Below, in pieces: positions 13,590 through 23,065 of a DNA stretch of 64,000 nucleotides. The stretch covers positions 1,240,001 to 1,304,000 of the forward strand of contig NZ_CP113942.1 of the NCBI RefSeq assembly GCF_029392815.1, written 5' to 3'. Numbering within the stretch: the first letter of the stretch is position 1; each line of letters begins with the position of its first letter. This DNA is from Bifidobacterium sp. ESL0682. GTDB lineage: Bacteria > Actinomycetota > Actinomycetes > Actinomycetales > Bifidobacteriaceae. Both the position numbers and the translations under genes were made by a program. The notes beneath the pieces are model-generated. The model saw only the letters and a program-made list of their open reading frames with translations, was not told the DNA's origin and searched no databases.

Positions 13590-14792
13590 CTACTCGATCA
13601 CCTTGGTGACACGGCCTGAACCGACGGTGTGGCCGCCTTCACGAACTGCGAAGGTCAGGCCCTCTTCCATTGCGACGGGCTGAATCAGCTCGACGGAGAA
13701 GGTGGCGTGATCGCCAGGCTGAACCATCTCGACGCCTTCCGGCAGCGTGATGACGCCGGTGACGTCGGTGGTGCGGAAGTAGAACTGCGGACGGTAGTTG
13801 GAGAAGAACGGCGAATGACGGCCGCCCTCATCCTTCGTCAAGACGTAGACTTCGCCCTCGAACTTGTGGTGCGGGGTCACGGAGCCCGGCTTGGCCACAA
13901 CCTGGCCACGCTCGACGTCGTCACGGTTGATGCCGCGGAGCAGCAGACCGGTGTTGTCGCCAGCCTCGGCCTCGTCCATCTGCTTGTGGAAGGTCTCGAT
14001 GGAGGTGACGGTGGTGGTCTGGGTCGGACGAATGCCGACGATCTCTGCCGGGGCGTTGACCGGGATACGGCCACGCTCAACACGGCCGGTCACCACGGTG
14101 CCACGGCCGGAGATGGTGAAGACATCTTCGATAGGCATCAGGAACGGCTTGTCGAGATCGTGAACAGGAGTCGGGATGTAATCATCGACGGCGTCCATGA
14201 GATCCTTGACGGTCTGGACCCACTTGTCGTGATCCGGAGCATCATCATGCAGAGCGCCATAAGCGGAGGTGCGGATGACCGGGCAGTCACGATCGAAGCC
14301 GTTTTCTTCGAGGAGGTCGCGGACCTCTTCTTCGACGAGCTCGATGAGCTCTTCGTCGTCGACCATATCGCACTTGTTGAGCGCAACGAGAATCCTCGGC
14401 ACGCCTACCTGACGAGCGAGCAGAACGTGCTCGCGGGTCTGAGCCATCGGGCCATCAGTGGCGGCGACAACGAGGATCGCACCATCCATCTGAGCAGCGC
14501 CGGTGATCATGTTCTTCACGAAATCGGCGTGGCCGGGGCAATCCACGTGAGCATAGTGACGCTTCTCGGTCTGATACTCAATGTGGGCGATATTGATGGT
14601 GATACCACGCTGCTTCTCTTCAGGAGCGGCGTCGATCTGATCGAAGTCATACTCCGGGTTGAGATCGGGGTACTCTTCGTGCAGCACCTTCGAGATGGCC
14701 GCGGTCAGGGTCGTCTTACCGTGATCAACGTGGCCAATGGTGCCAATGTTAACGTGCGGCTTAGTCCGCTCGTACTTTTCCTTTTCTGCCAT
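13590..14792 (-). CDS. tuf: Elongation factor Tu
   Basis: EF-Tu carries aminoacyl-tRNA to the ribosome as a GTPase. The 400-residue protein has the G1 loop GHVDHGKTT (residues 20-28), [12 protein letters not shown], and [11 protein letters not shown], and ends GRVTKVIE as usual. It is the fourth gene of the str operon, 168 bases after fusA with a strong hairpin in the gap, so part of its expression may come from its own promoter. An AGGAGGACAA-type ribosome binding site precedes the ATG. Confidence 0.97.
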   Translation of the reverse strand: MAEKEKYERTKPHVNIGTIGHVDHGKTTLTAAISKVLHEEYPDLNPEYDFDQIDAAPEEKQRGITINIAHIEYQTEKRHYAHVDCPGHADFVKNMITGAAQMDGAILVVAATDGPMAQTREHVLLARQVGVPRILVALNKCDMVDDEELIELVEEEVRDLLEENGFDRDCPVIRTSAYGALHDDAPDHDKWVQTVKDLMDAVDDYIPTPVHDLDKPFLMPIEDVFTISGRGTVVTGRVERGRIPVNAPAEIVGIRPTQTTTVTSIETFHKQMDEAEAGDNTGLLLRGINRDDVERGQVVAKPGSVTPHHKFEGEVYVLTKDEGGRHSPFFSNYRPQFYFRTTDVTGVITLPEGVEMVQPGDHATFSVELIQPVAMEEGLTFAVREGGHTVGSGRVTKVIE

Positions 14793-14899
14793 TACTTTGT
14801 CCTCCTGGACGTTTCGTAGTTACTCTCAGACCTTTCGGCCCTGAGATACTCGCTACAATTTACTGGGTTTCTGGGTTACTTGCCACAAAGTGCCCGAAC

Positions 14900-14933
14900 C
14901 CAGTCAGCGCTAGAAAATTCTAGCGCCGACTGG
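14900..14933. repeat. Hairpin between fusA and tuf
   Basis: CCAGTC-A-GCGCTAGAA pairs with TTCTAGCGC-C-GACTGG (one mismatch) around a 2-base loop. It lies about 27 bases past the fusA stop with no T-run after it. It may act as a partial terminator or processing site that sets the tuf:fusA ratio; this is inference. Confidence 0.55.
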
Positions 14934-14960
14934 AGACAGACACGCCTTGAGCGAAGTATT

Positions 14961-17090
14961 TTATTCGCCGCGCTGGGCCTTGATGATCTCGTCGGCGACG
15001 TTCTTCGGCACCTCTGCATATGAATCCATCTGCATGGTGAACATCGCGCGGCCCTGCGTCTTGGAACGCAGATCGCCGATGTAGCCGAACATCTCGCTCA
15101 GCGGGACCTTCGCCTCGATGACCTTGACGCCGGTGGCGTCCTTCATCTCCTGGATGTTGCCACGGCGAGAGTTGATGTCGCCCATGACGTCGCCCATGTA
15201 CTCTTCAGGCGTACGCACCTCGACGGCCATAATCGGCTCGAGGATGACGGGCTTGGCCTTCGGGGCCGCGGTCTTGAATGCCATGGAACCGGCGATCTTG
15301 AACGCGAGCTCGGAGGAATCGACATCGTGGATCTGGCCATCGGTGACGGTCGCCTTGACGCCGACCATCGGGAACCCGGCGAGCACGCCGGCTTCCATGG
15401 CTTCCTGCACACCAGCATCGATCGAAGGAATGAATTCCTTGGTGATGTGGCCGCCGGTGACCTCGTTGACGAACTCGTAGTCCTTGCCCTCGGCGGGGTC
15501 GATCGGCTCGAAGTTCATGAGGACCTTTGCGAACTGGCCGGAACCACCCGTCTGCTTCTTGTGGGTGTATTCCTGGTTCATGACGGCCTTGCGGATGGTC
15601 TCGCGGTAGGCGACCTGCGGGTTGCCCACGTTGCACTCCACCTTGAACTCGCGACGCATACGGTCGACGATGATGTCGAGCTGAAGCTCGCCCATGCCGG
15701 AAATCAGCGTCTGGCCGCTTTCCTCATCGGTCTTGACCTGGAAGGTCGGATCCTCGTCGGCGAGCTTGGCCAGAGCCAGGCTCATCTTCTCCTGATCGGC
15801 CTTGGTCTTCGGCTCCACGGCGACCTCGATCACCGGGTCCGGGAAGGTCATGGACTCGAGGGAGATCGGAGCGCTGTCGGCGCACAGGGTGTCGCCGGTG
15901 GAAACGTTCTTCAGACCGACGAGCGTGTAGATGTTGCCGGCTTCGGCAGCGTCAACAGGGTTCTCCTTGTCGGCGTGCATCTGGAAGATCTTGCCGACGC
16001 GTTCCTTCTTGTCCTTCGTAGAATCGAGCACGGTGTCGCCCGGCTTGATGGCGCCGGAGTAGACACGCACGAACACGAGTTTGCCATAGAAGGGGTGGGT
16101 CGAGATCTTGAAGACCAGAGCGGCGAACGGATCGTCCATCGTGGGCTTACGATCGATCTCCTGGGACTCGTCACCGGGCTTGAAGCCGACGATGGCGGGA
16201 ACGTCCTCAGGGCTCGGCAGGTAATCGACCACTGCGTCGAGCAGCGGCTGAATGCCCTTGTCCTTGAAGGCAGAGCCGCAAAGAACCGGGTAGGCCTTGC
16301 GCTCGATGGTGAGCTTGCGGATTCCTGCACGGATCTCCTCATCGCTCATCTCGCCGGACTCGAGGTACTTCTCCATCAGGTCGTCGTCGGACTCGGCCAC
16401 CTGGTCGAGAAGCTCCGAACGATACTGCTCGGCCTTGTCCTTGAGATCATCAGGGATGTCGACGGTGTCGTAGTGGGCACCGAGATCGGTGGTGACATCG
16501 TTCCAGACATACGCCTTCATGCGAATCAGGTCGACCATGCCGACGAAGTCGTTCTCAGCACCAATCGGCAGCTGGACGACCAGCGGGGTGGCTCCGAGCT
16601 TCTTCTTGATGGTGTCGACGGAGTAGTAGAAATCAGCACCGAGCTTATCCATCTTGTTGATGAAGCAGATGCGCGGCACGCCGTACTTGTCGGCCTGACG
16701 CCACACGGTCTCGCTCTGGGGCTCTACGCCTTCCTTGCCATCGAAGACGGCAACGGCGCCATCGAGCACGCGCAGCGAACGCTCCACCTCGGCCGTGAAG
16801 TCCACGTGGCCGGGGGTGTCGATGATGTTGATCTGGAACTTCTTGTCGGGATCATGGGTCTGACGGTTCCAGAAGCAGGTGGTCGCAGCAGACTGAATGG
16901 TGATGCCGCGTTCCTTTTCCTGGGCCATGAAGTCCATGGTCGAGGCGCCTTCGTGCGTCTCGCCGATCTTGTAGTTCTTACCGGTGTAGTACAGAATACG
17001 TTCCGTACACGTTGTCTTACCGGCATCGATGTGAGCCATGATGCCGATGTTGCGGACCTCATTGAGGTCGTTGAGCACATCAAGTGCCAT
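14961..17090 (-). CDS. fusA: Elongation factor G
   Basis: EF-G is the GTPase driving ribosomal translocation. The 709-residue protein has G1 AHIDAGKTT (residues 19-27), the switch region [22 protein letters not shown] and [10 protein letters not shown], and the domain IV-V segments ([29 protein letters not shown]). Length and domain order are standard. It follows rpsG by 33 bases on the minus strand within the str operon. Confidence 0.97.
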   Translation of the reverse strand: MALDVLNDLNEVRNIGIMAHIDAGKTTCTERILYYTGKNYKIGETHEGASTMDFMAQEKERGITIQSAATTCFWNRQTHDPDKKFQINIIDTPGHVDFTAEVERSLRVLDGAVAVFDGKEGVEPQSETVWRQADKYGVPRICFINKMDKLGADFYYSVDTIKKKLGATPLVVQLPIGAENDFVGMVDLIRMKAYVWNDVTTDLGAHYDTVDIPDDLKDKAEQYRSELLDQVAESDDDLMEKYLESGEMSDEEIRAGIRKLTIERKAYPVLCGSAFKDKGIQPLLDAVVDYLPSPEDVPAIVGFKPGDESQEIDRKPTMDDPFAALVFKISTHPFYGKLVFVRVYSGAIKPGDTVLDSTKDKKERVGKIFQMHADKENPVDAAEAGNIYTLVGLKNVSTGDTLCADSAPISLESMTFPDPVIEVAVEPKTKADQEKMSLALAKLADEDPTFQVKTDEESGQTLISGMGELQLDIIVDRMRREFKVECNVGNPQVAYRETIRKAVMNQEYTHKKQTGGSGQFAKVLMNFEPIDPAEGKDYEFVNEVTGGHITKEFIPSIDAGVQEAMEAGVLAGFPMVGVKATVTDGQIHDVDSSELAFKIAGSMAFKTAAPKAKPVILEPIMAVEVRTPEEYMGDVMGDINSRRGNIQEMKDATGVKVIEAKVPLSEMFGYIGDLRSKTQGRAMFTMQMDSYAEVPKNVADEIIKAQRGE

Positions 17091-17123
17091 AAGTGTTTCC
17101 TTACCTTAACTCGTCTGCGAAGA

Positions 17124-17594
17124 TTACCAGCGATAATGAGCGAAGGCCTTGTTGGCCTCAGCCATCTTGTGCGTATCCTCGCGACGCTTCACGGAAGCAC
17201 CGAGGCCGTTGGAGGCATCGAGAATCTCGTTGGCGAGACGCTCGGCCATGGTCTTCTCACGACGCTTGCGGGAGAAGTCGGTCAGCCAGCGAAGGCTCAG
17301 AGCGTTTGCACGGTTGGGCTTGACCTCGACCGGGACCTGGTAGGTCGCGCCGCCGACACGGCGGGAACGAACCTCGAGGGACGGACGGATGTTGTCCAGT
17401 GCGCGCTTCAGTACGGAAACGGGTTCCTGATCGGTCTTCTCCTTGACCATGTCAAGTGCGGAGTAGACGATGTCCTCGGCGATCGACTTCTTGCCGTCGA
17501 GCAGGATCTTGTTGATGAGCTGAGCGACCACGGTCGAGCCGTAGATCGGATCAGGGAGCAGCTGATGCTTCTTGGATGGTCCTTTACGTGACAT
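17124..17594 (-). CDS. rpsG: 30S ribosomal protein S7
   Basis: S7 nucleates assembly of the 30S head and binds 16S rRNA near the decoding region. The 156-residue sequence is standard ([64 protein letters not shown]). It starts 5 bases after the rpsL stop, consistent with co-transcription and coupled translation. Confidence 0.97.
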   Translation of the reverse strand: MSRKGPSKKHQLLPDPIYGSTVVAQLINKILLDGKKSIAEDIVYSALDMVKEKTDQEPVSVLKRALDNIRPSLEVRSRRVGGATYQVPVEVKPNRANALSLRWLTDFSRKRREKTMAERLANEILDASNGLGASVKRREDTHKMAEANKAFAHYRW

Positions 17595-17599
17595 ATCTC

Positions 17600-17971
17600 T
17601 TACTTCACCTTCTTTGCGCCGTACAGGGAGCGTCCCTGCTTGCGGTCCTTGACACCCTGGGTATCGAGCGCGCCGCGCACGATGTGGTAACGCACACCAG
17701 GAAGATCCTTCACACGGCCACCGCGGACGAGCACGATGGAGTGCTCCTGCAGGTTGTGGCCCTCGCCCGGAATGTAGGCGGTAACTTCGATGCCGGAGCT
17801 CAGGCGCACACGGGCGACCTTACGCAACGCAGAATTCGGCTTCTTCGGTGTAGTGGTATACACACGGGTGCACACGCCACGACGCAGCGGGCTACCCTTC
17901 AAGGCCAAAGTCTTGGATTTCTTTGACTTTGCCTTACGTCCTTTGCGGACAAGTTGTTCTATAGTAGGCAA
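17600..17971 (-). CDS. rpsL: 30S ribosomal protein S12
   Basis: S12 is part of the decoding centre. The 123-residue sequence begins [13 protein letters not shown] and has [10 protein letters not shown] and [13 protein letters not shown], with lysine at both classical streptomycin-resistance positions, so no resistance substitution is visible there. The start codon is TTG at 17971, with GGAG about 8 bases upstream; no ATG or GTG fits. It is the first gene of the str operon. Confidence 0.97.
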   Translation of the reverse strand: MPTIEQLVRKGRKAKSKKSKTLALKGSPLRRGVCTRVYTTTPKKPNSALRKVARVRLSSGIEVTAYIPGEGHNLQEHSIVLVRGGRVKDLPGVRYHIVRGALDTQGVKDRKQGRSLYGAKKVK

Positions 17972-18313
17972 CTTCAGTTCTCCGATTCGTTAATCATTAT
18001 TACTTGCGGAGCCGCCTCGCTGCAGCCCCAATCGACGAATCGAAATGAGACAGCCACAGTCCACCGGCCCGATGGCCCTTCACTCTCCTGCCGCCGCATT
18101 GCTGCGCGCAATCTAACAAGTTCCGGGATATCCCAGTACCCACGCCTGTTACATAAGGCATGCCACTGGCACACACGTTCAGAACTATAGCATGTCACTT
18201 CGGACATTTTGGAAAGCCGCGTGGTAACCAATACGTATCAGACAAGGAACCTACACTGAACGATATCGGCAGATGCGGCGTACCGATAAATCGACATAGG
18301 AGCACGAAGCAAG
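17972..18313. promoter_or_regulatory. Divergent intergenic region between rpsL and the aldehyde dehydrogenase
   Basis: This 342-base stretch must hold the str-operon promoter (minus) and that of the aldehyde dehydrogenase (plus). On the minus strand the best -10 candidate is TATAGT, written ACTATA at 18184-18189 on the plus strand, preceded by TGC; I see no good -35. An 85-codon minus frame here lacks family resemblance and I do not call it. Confidence 0.4.
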
Positions 18314-19672
18314 ATGACAGAGACTTGTGAACAGACAGTCAGACGATTGCACCGTTCATTCGACGAGGGAGTCTCACGCCCTCTTGCCTGGCGACGAGAA
18401 CAGCTCGGGCGGATGAAACGCATGATTACCGCCCATCGAAAGGATATCGAACAGGCGGTGTTCCTCGATCTCGGCAAACCTGCTGCCGAAACGGCACTGA
18501 TGGAAATCAAGTTGGTTCTGGACGAGATACGCTTTGTCGAGCCACGTATCGAACGCTGGAGCAGGCGACATCATGCGGTCATGCCACTGCTGATGCAACC
18601 GGCGAGAAGTTGGACGATGGCTGAGCCCAAAGGCGTCGTTCTGGTCATTTCGCCGTGGAACTACCCACTGATGCTTAGCCTTGAACCGATGGTCGATGCC
18701 ATAGCAGCAGGCAATTGCGTATGCCTCAAGCCTTCCGAGCTCTCCCCCAATACCAGCACATTGCTCGAACGGCTGATTGGCGAATACCTTGACCCGCGTG
18801 CGTTCGCCGTTGTTCAAGGGGCAGTACCCGAAACCACAGAGCTTTTGCGACAACCGTTTGACCATATCTTCTACACCGGCAATGGCAGGGTCGGTTCGAT
18901 TGTGATGGAAGCGGCAGCGAAGCAACTCACGCCAGTCACTCTCGAATTGGGCGGTAAATCACCGGTATTTGTGGATTCGAGTGCCAATCTCGACGCTGCT
19001 GCCGGACGTATCGCTTGGGGACGCTTCACGAATGCCGGTCAGACTTGCGTAGCACCTGATTATGTCTTAACAACCCCTGATCTTATCGAACCGTTGGCAG
19101 AAAAAATCACAGCCTTCACGAAGAAATTCTTTGGCGATAATCCCACAGAATCTGCCAGCTACGGCCACATCGTCAACACCAAACAATTCGATAGACTCGT
19201 GAAACTACTACCAACTGACAGAAAAGCGTTTAGCGTTAGCAAAACAGATCGCGAGCGCCTTTATATTGCCCCGACCGTTCTCACTGACGTTCAGCCAGAC
19301 GACCCGGTGATGCAGGAGGAAATCTTCGGGCCGATTCTGCCGATTCTTGCGGTAAAAGATGCAAAAGAAGCCGTGGCGTTCATCAATGAACGGCCGAAAC
19401 CGCTGGCTTTGTATGTATTTACATGTTCCAAAACGACCCGCTTGCTTTTCGAACAACACACCAGCTCCGGCGCACTCGGGTTCAATCTACCTCTTGGGCA
19501 CCTGCTTTCCAACCGCCTCCCCTTCGGCGGCGTCGACGCCTCCGGCATGGGCTCCTATCACGGCAAAGCCGGCTTCCTCGAGTTCAGCCACGTCAAAACC
19601 GTGACCAGCAAACCGACGTTCCCGGACACGTTGCGTATCGCTTATCCGCCATATAGGAGACTTACAAAATAA
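18314..19672 (+). CDS. Aldehyde dehydrogenase family protein (ALDH3-like)
   Basis: This 452-residue NAD(P)-dependent enzyme oxidises an aldehyde to its acid; the substrate cannot be read from sequence. The class 3-like pattern is clear: VVLVISPWNYPLMLSLEPM and CLKPSELSPNTS for cofactor binding, LELGGKSPVFVD with the catalytic Glu, and NAGQTCVAPDYVL with the catalytic Cys. The end GSYHGKAGFLEFSHVKTV is typical of the ALDH3 group. An AGGAG lies about 11 bases before the ATG. It stands alone, divergent from the str operon. Confidence 0.9.
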   Translation: MTETCEQTVRRLHRSFDEGVSRPLAWRREQLGRMKRMITAHRKDIEQAVFLDLGKPAAETALMEIKLVLDEIRFVEPRIERWSRRHHAVMPLLMQPARSWTMAEPKGVVLVISPWNYPLMLSLEPMVDAIAAGNCVCLKPSELSPNTSTLLERLIGEYLDPRAFAVVQGAVPETTELLRQPFDHIFYTGNGRVGSIVMEAAAKQLTPVTLELGGKSPVFVDSSANLDAAAGRIAWGRFTNAGQTCVAPDYVLTTPDLIEPLAEKITAFTKKFFGDNPTESASYGHIVNTKQFDRLVKLLPTDRKAFSVSKTDRERLYIAPTVLTDVQPDDPVMQEEIFGPILPILAVKDAKEAVAFINERPKPLALYVFTCSKTTRLLFEQHTSSGALGFNLPLGHLLSNRLPFGGVDASGMGSYHGKAGFLEFSHVKTVTSKPTFPDTLRIAYPPYRRLTK

Positions 19673-19734
19673 ACAGAGTCACGAGGTAGGCATTGATTTG
19701 GAACTTCTGAATCAAGGATAGGTGAAAAGGCCAA

Positions 19735-19771
19735 AACACAAAATCCCCGAAACCTTAATGATTTCGGGGAT
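19735..19771 (-). terminator. Terminator of tRNA-His
   Basis: A 10-bp perfect stem (ATCCCCGAAA at 19743-19752 with 19762-19771) is followed on the minus strand by TTTGTGTTTTGG. It begins four bases after the tRNA 3' end. Confidence 0.8.
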
Positions 19772-19774
19772 CGA

Positions 19775-19851
19775 TGGGGTGGCCAACGCGGTTCGAACGC
19801 GCGACCTTCTGAACCACAATCAGATGCTCTACCTGCTGAGCTATGGCCACC
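19775..19851 (-). tRNA. tRNA-His (anticodon GTG)
   Basis: The minus strand folds as a full cloverleaf. The acceptor stem GTGGCCA pairs with TGGCCAC, the D-arm is AGCTCAGCAGGTAGAGC, and the anticodon stem TCTGA/TCAGA surrounds loop TTGTGGT. The T-arm is GCGCG TTCGAAC CGCGT. A G at position -1 (19851) can pair with C73, the hallmark of tRNA-His. CCA is encoded at the 3' end. Confidence 0.95.
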
Positions 19852-19976
19852 ATCGAAGTGAGAAACTGACCGATTCAGTGAACCGAATCAACATCCGCAC
19901 AACAGATAAGAACTATACATGATTCTCGAGACCTTAGGTAATCGGCGCGTCGCGAGTTGTCCAATACCGCCTATTC

Positions 19977-20834
19977 TCAGTACTTGAACATCGGGATGTT
20001 GTGGTCTTTGATGAGTTCCTCGGCGACGCCTCTGGTGTGATAGGCCTCAACGACCTTGCGCAGTGTCTTGCTGTCCTTGTTACTCGTGCTGGCCACGATG
20101 ATGTTCACATAGGGCTTGAAACTTGCGTCACCGGGCTTGAGGCTTGGAGCGTAGATGGCGTCTTCAGGCTTCTTGCCCGCATCAACGATGAAGTTAGTGT
20201 TGACGACGCCTCCGGCGTAGTCGGGCAGAAGGTTGATGATAGAGGCCGCGTCATTGAGCTCGACGACGATGCCACTGGGATTGGCGACGATGTCATCGGT
20301 TGTGGGGTCGGCTTTCGTGTTGTCTTTGAGCTTGATAAGACCCGCCGAATCCAGCACCTTGAGCGAACGGCCAAGGTTGGTGGCGTTGTTGGGCACGGCT
20401 ACCTTGTCACCGGGCTTGAAATCCTTGACGCTCTTGTATTTCTGCGAATACAGGTTCATTGGAGAAATGTAGGTCTCGGCGATGGGAGTCAGCTTGTATC
20501 CCCTCTTCTTGATGTCTTGATTGAGGAAGGCGTAATGCTCACAGGCGGAAATATCAAGCTCATGGTTGGCGACCGCCTGGTCGGCGTAGATGGCGTCCTG
20601 GAAAGTTCTGTATTTCAGTTTGATGTTGGCATGTTCCTCATCGAGCCGCGCCTGCACGGCTTTCCATTCGGCTTCGTCGGAGTTTCCGACAAGGGCCACG
20701 GTGACGACCTGTTCCTTGGAAGCTTTGGCATTATGGTAGATATTGATGCCGGCGACGACTAACACCACCGCAGCAATTGCCGACAGAAGAGCGATAAGTT
20801 CGTGCTTGGCTCTGATTTGCTTTTTAGTGGCCAT
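19977..20834 (-). CDS. metQ: MetQ/NlpA-family methionine ABC transporter substrate-binding protein
   Basis: This is the extracellular binding protein of a D/L-methionine importer. The 285-residue sequence has the NlpA-family core (VALVGNSDEAEWKAVQARLDEE, FQDAIYADQAVANHELDISACEHYAFL, GDKVAVPNNATNLGRSLKVL). Its N-terminus has one membrane segment at about residues 12-32 but no lipobox cysteine, so it may stay tethered by an uncleaved signal anchor instead of a lipid; this is inference. AAAGGGG precedes the ATG. It is the last gene of metN-metI-metQ, 125 bases after metI. Confidence 0.88.
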   Translation of the reverse strand: MATKKQIRAKHELIALLSAIAAVVLVVAGINIYHNAKASKEQVVTVALVGNSDEAEWKAVQARLDEEHANIKLKYRTFQDAIYADQAVANHELDISACEHYAFLNQDIKKRGYKLTPIAETYISPMNLYSQKYKSVKDFKPGDKVAVPNNATNLGRSLKVLDSAGLIKLKDNTKADPTTDDIVANPSGIVVELNDAASIINLLPDYAGGVVNTNFIVDAGKKPEDAIYAPSLKPGDASFKPYVNIIVASTSNKDSKTLRKVVEAYHTRGVAEELIKDHNIPMFKY

Positions 20835-20959
20835 GGAAAGCCCCTTTCATGAGTTCATCTATCAGATATCCATCATTTTCGCGTTGCTTGCATTGCCGCT
20901 GAATGGTCGTTGTTGAAGTCGAAGTCGACATCGTTACCGGAAATGAGTTCAGGTCACCG

Positions 20960-21640
20960 TCAGGGTTCGGTGATTTCCACAAGCAGCCGGCCGATGAGTT
21001 CAACCAAACCGACAAGCAGCACCAAGACGATAATGGTGGCGATGGTGACGTCCATCATGTAACGCTGGTAGCCGTAGCGGATAGCGAAATCGCCGAGTCC
21101 CCCGCCGCCGACCACACCAACCACTGCGGTCATATCGATGAGGCTGACCAGCGTGATGACGCTGACGCGAATAATCGAGGGAATCGCCTCGCGCAAGTAG
21201 ACTCGCCAGATGATTTCCGGCAGGCCCATGCCCATAGCCTGCGCTGCCTCGATCAGACCAGAATCGATACCAGCCAAAGCCGACTGAATCTGACGGGCGA
21301 AGAACGGCGTGATGCCAATGACCAGTGGGAACAACGCGCCTTTTGTGCCGATGGCTGTGCCCATGATGAAACGGGTAACCGGCACCAGCGAGGCCGCGAG
21401 GATGATGAACGGAATCGAGCGGAACAGGTTAATCAGCTTGTCGATGACGTTGAAGACGATCTTGTTGGGATGCAGTCCGCCAGGTTTGGTGATGGTGACG
21501 GCGACACCCAGGATGAGCGCCAGAACGAAGGAGATCAGGCCAGCGACGGTGACCATGATGATCGTCTGCACGAATGCATCGAAGAACTCCGGCAAACGGC
21601 TCATCACATTCGGAAACCATTGGTTGAGCAGATTAAGCAC
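20960..21640 (-). CDS. metI: MetI-type methionine ABC transporter permease
   Basis: This 226-residue protein has about five membrane segments and the ABC-coupling EAA-like loop IEAAQAMGMGLPEIIWRVYLREAIPSI. The sequence SIPFIILAASLVPVTRFIMG and the C-terminal VVGGGGLGDFAIRYGYQR are characteristic of MetI. Its start overlaps the end of metN by 8 bases, which suggests translational coupling and a common transcript. Confidence 0.92.
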   Translation of the reverse strand: MLNLLNQWFPNVMSRLPEFFDAFVQTIIMVTVAGLISFVLALILGVAVTITKPGGLHPNKIVFNVIDKLINLFRSIPFIILAASLVPVTRFIMGTAIGTKGALFPLVIGITPFFARQIQSALAGIDSGLIEAAQAMGMGLPEIIWRVYLREAIPSIIRVSVITLVSLIDMTAVVGVVGGGGLGDFAIRYGYQRYMMDVTIATIIVLVLLVGLVELIGRLLVEITEP

Positions 21641-22673
21641 GATCGATCACCTCGATACCGATATTGCGTTCCTTGAGATAGACGAGCGCGTCATTTGCCT
21701 TTTGGGAATCCCCCTTGAGCATCACCACGAGCCCGCCGAGCGGCGCGTCTTCCACGATGTCGATGTCGGCGAAAATGATGTTGACGTCAATCGAGAACTC
21801 GCGCGAGATGTGCGAGACCAAGGCTTCGGAGACCTCTTTGGCGATGTAGTTCATGCGTAGCAGCACCTGCCCGGGCTGTGGCTCGACCAGCGGCGAATGC
21901 TCGTCAAGCAGATCATGGACCTTGTCGAGATTCGAGGTCGTGGCGACGAACGCTTTGGTCAGCGCGGCCTTCGGGTTGGCGAAGATGTCGAACACATCGC
22001 CTTTTTCGACAATAGTGCCGTGGTCGATGACGGCGACCTTGTTGCAGATCTGCTTGATAACGGCCATCTGATGGGTGATGATGACGATGGTCAGGCCCAA
22101 TGTGTCGTGCAGGTTGCGCAGCAGGGCAAGAATCGATTTGGTCGTGGTCGGGTCGAGAGCGCTGGTTGCCTCGTCGCTCAAAAGGATACTGGGCCGGTTC
22201 ACTAAGGCCCTGGCGATGGCGACGCGCTGCTGCTGGCCGCCGGAAAGCTCATTGGGATAGGCATCGGTCTTTTCGGTCAAGCCAACCAATTCCAAAAGCT
22301 CGGCGACACGGGCCTGCTTGGTCCGAGCATCGGCTTTTCCCCGAAATGCAAGCTCGACGTTGGCGGCGACCGTACGTGACGGCATGAGATTGAACGATTG
22401 GAAAATCATGCCGACATTGCTTCTCAGGGCGCGCAGATCCTTGGGCTTCAGTTTGGCGACTTCCTCGCCATTAACGCGAAGCGTTCCACCGTCATAATGT
22501 TCAAGCCCATTGATGCAACGGACCAGCGTGGACTTGCCGGCGCCGGAAAGACCGATAATGCCATAGATATCCCCCGATTCGATATCGAGGTTCACACCGC
22601 TCAGCGCGGTCTTTTCGCCATCTTCACTGGAATATTTCTTGGTGAGGTTGCGTATCGTAATAGCCTGTGACAT
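21633..22673 (-). CDS. metN: Methionine ABC transporter ATP-binding protein with NIL domain
   Basis: MetN powers the MetNIQ importer. The 346-residue protein has Walker A GLSGAGKST (residues 41-49), signature ELSGGQQQRVAIARAL, and Walker B SILLSDEATSALD. It ends in a ferredoxin-like NIL domain (from about residue 265), which in known MetN proteins binds methionine and inhibits transport. AAGGGG lies before the ATG. It is the first gene of the operon and is divergent from the formate/nitrite channel. Confidence 0.93.
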   Translation of the reverse strand: MSQAITIRNLTKKYSSEDGEKTALSGVNLDIESGDIYGIIGLSGAGKSTLVRCINGLEHYDGGTLRVNGEEVAKLKPKDLRALRSNVGMIFQSFNLMPSRTVAANVELAFRGKADARTKQARVAELLELVGLTEKTDAYPNELSGGQQQRVAIARALVNRPSILLSDEATSALDPTTTKSILALLRNLHDTLGLTIVIITHQMAVIKQICNKVAVIDHGTIVEKGDVFDIFANPKAALTKAFVATTSNLDKVHDLLDEHSPLVEPQPGQVLLRMNYIAKEVSEALVSHISREFSIDVNIIFADIDIVEDAPLGGLVVMLKGDSQKANDALVYLKERNIGIEVIDRA

Positions 22674-23065
22674 CGTACCCCTTCTTGCTCAAATAACTGC
22701 CGCGCCACTTCCGTTCTTCTCAAAACCGACTGTAAACCGAACGCACAAAACCCTTGTTGCATCTAGCTCATTGGCGTTAAACATTGAGTTTATTAGGCAT
22801 GAATTGGCAATTGCAACCTGAACGATATACACAGAATCAATAGTTCTTTATCAATCGACGGAGCCGCAGGCGACACGGGAAAATAATCGATATTTTTATT
22901 TTTGTCTATCTGTAAACTTTTATCATCATTGAGCGAGCCGATTGGCAATGCAGTTTCAAATTATGTAACATTTATCACATAATTATTGTGTTCTTGCTTA
23001 CAAAGTGGCATGTTCTTTCAAAAAGTGACGTGTCACCGTCTCATAATGAGATTTAGCGGACTTAA
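22674..23065. promoter_or_regulatory. Divergent regulatory region between metN and the FNT channel, with a Crp/Fnr-like site
   Basis: This AT-rich 392-base region holds no gene. At 22964-22979 it contains TGTAA-N6-TCACA, one base off the Crp/Fnr half-site consensus, inside longer arms ATTATGT/ACATAAT (22960-22966, 22977-22983). A second inverted repeat, GTGAC-GT-GTCAC, is at 23025-23036. A -10-like CATAAT at 23042-23047 lies 18 bases before the channel start. I see no riboswitch fold that I can support for the methionine operon. Confidence 0.55.

Noticed and set aside
13629..14819. A 396-codon plus-strand frame opposite tuf
   Set aside because: It is antisense to EF-Tu, whose codons fully explain the open frame.
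15327..17591. A 754-codon plus-strand open frame opposite fusA and rpsG
   Set aside because: It is antisense to two highly conserved genes, has no family resemblance, and its composition is that of a shadow frame in GC-rich DNA.
17974..18231. An 85-codon minus-strand frame upstream of rpsL
   Set aside because: It occupies the str-operon promoter region and matches no family.
22674..23065. A SAM-type riboswitch before metN
   Set aside because: I looked for a leader with conserved stems on the minus strand and could not build one; absence by eye is not proof.
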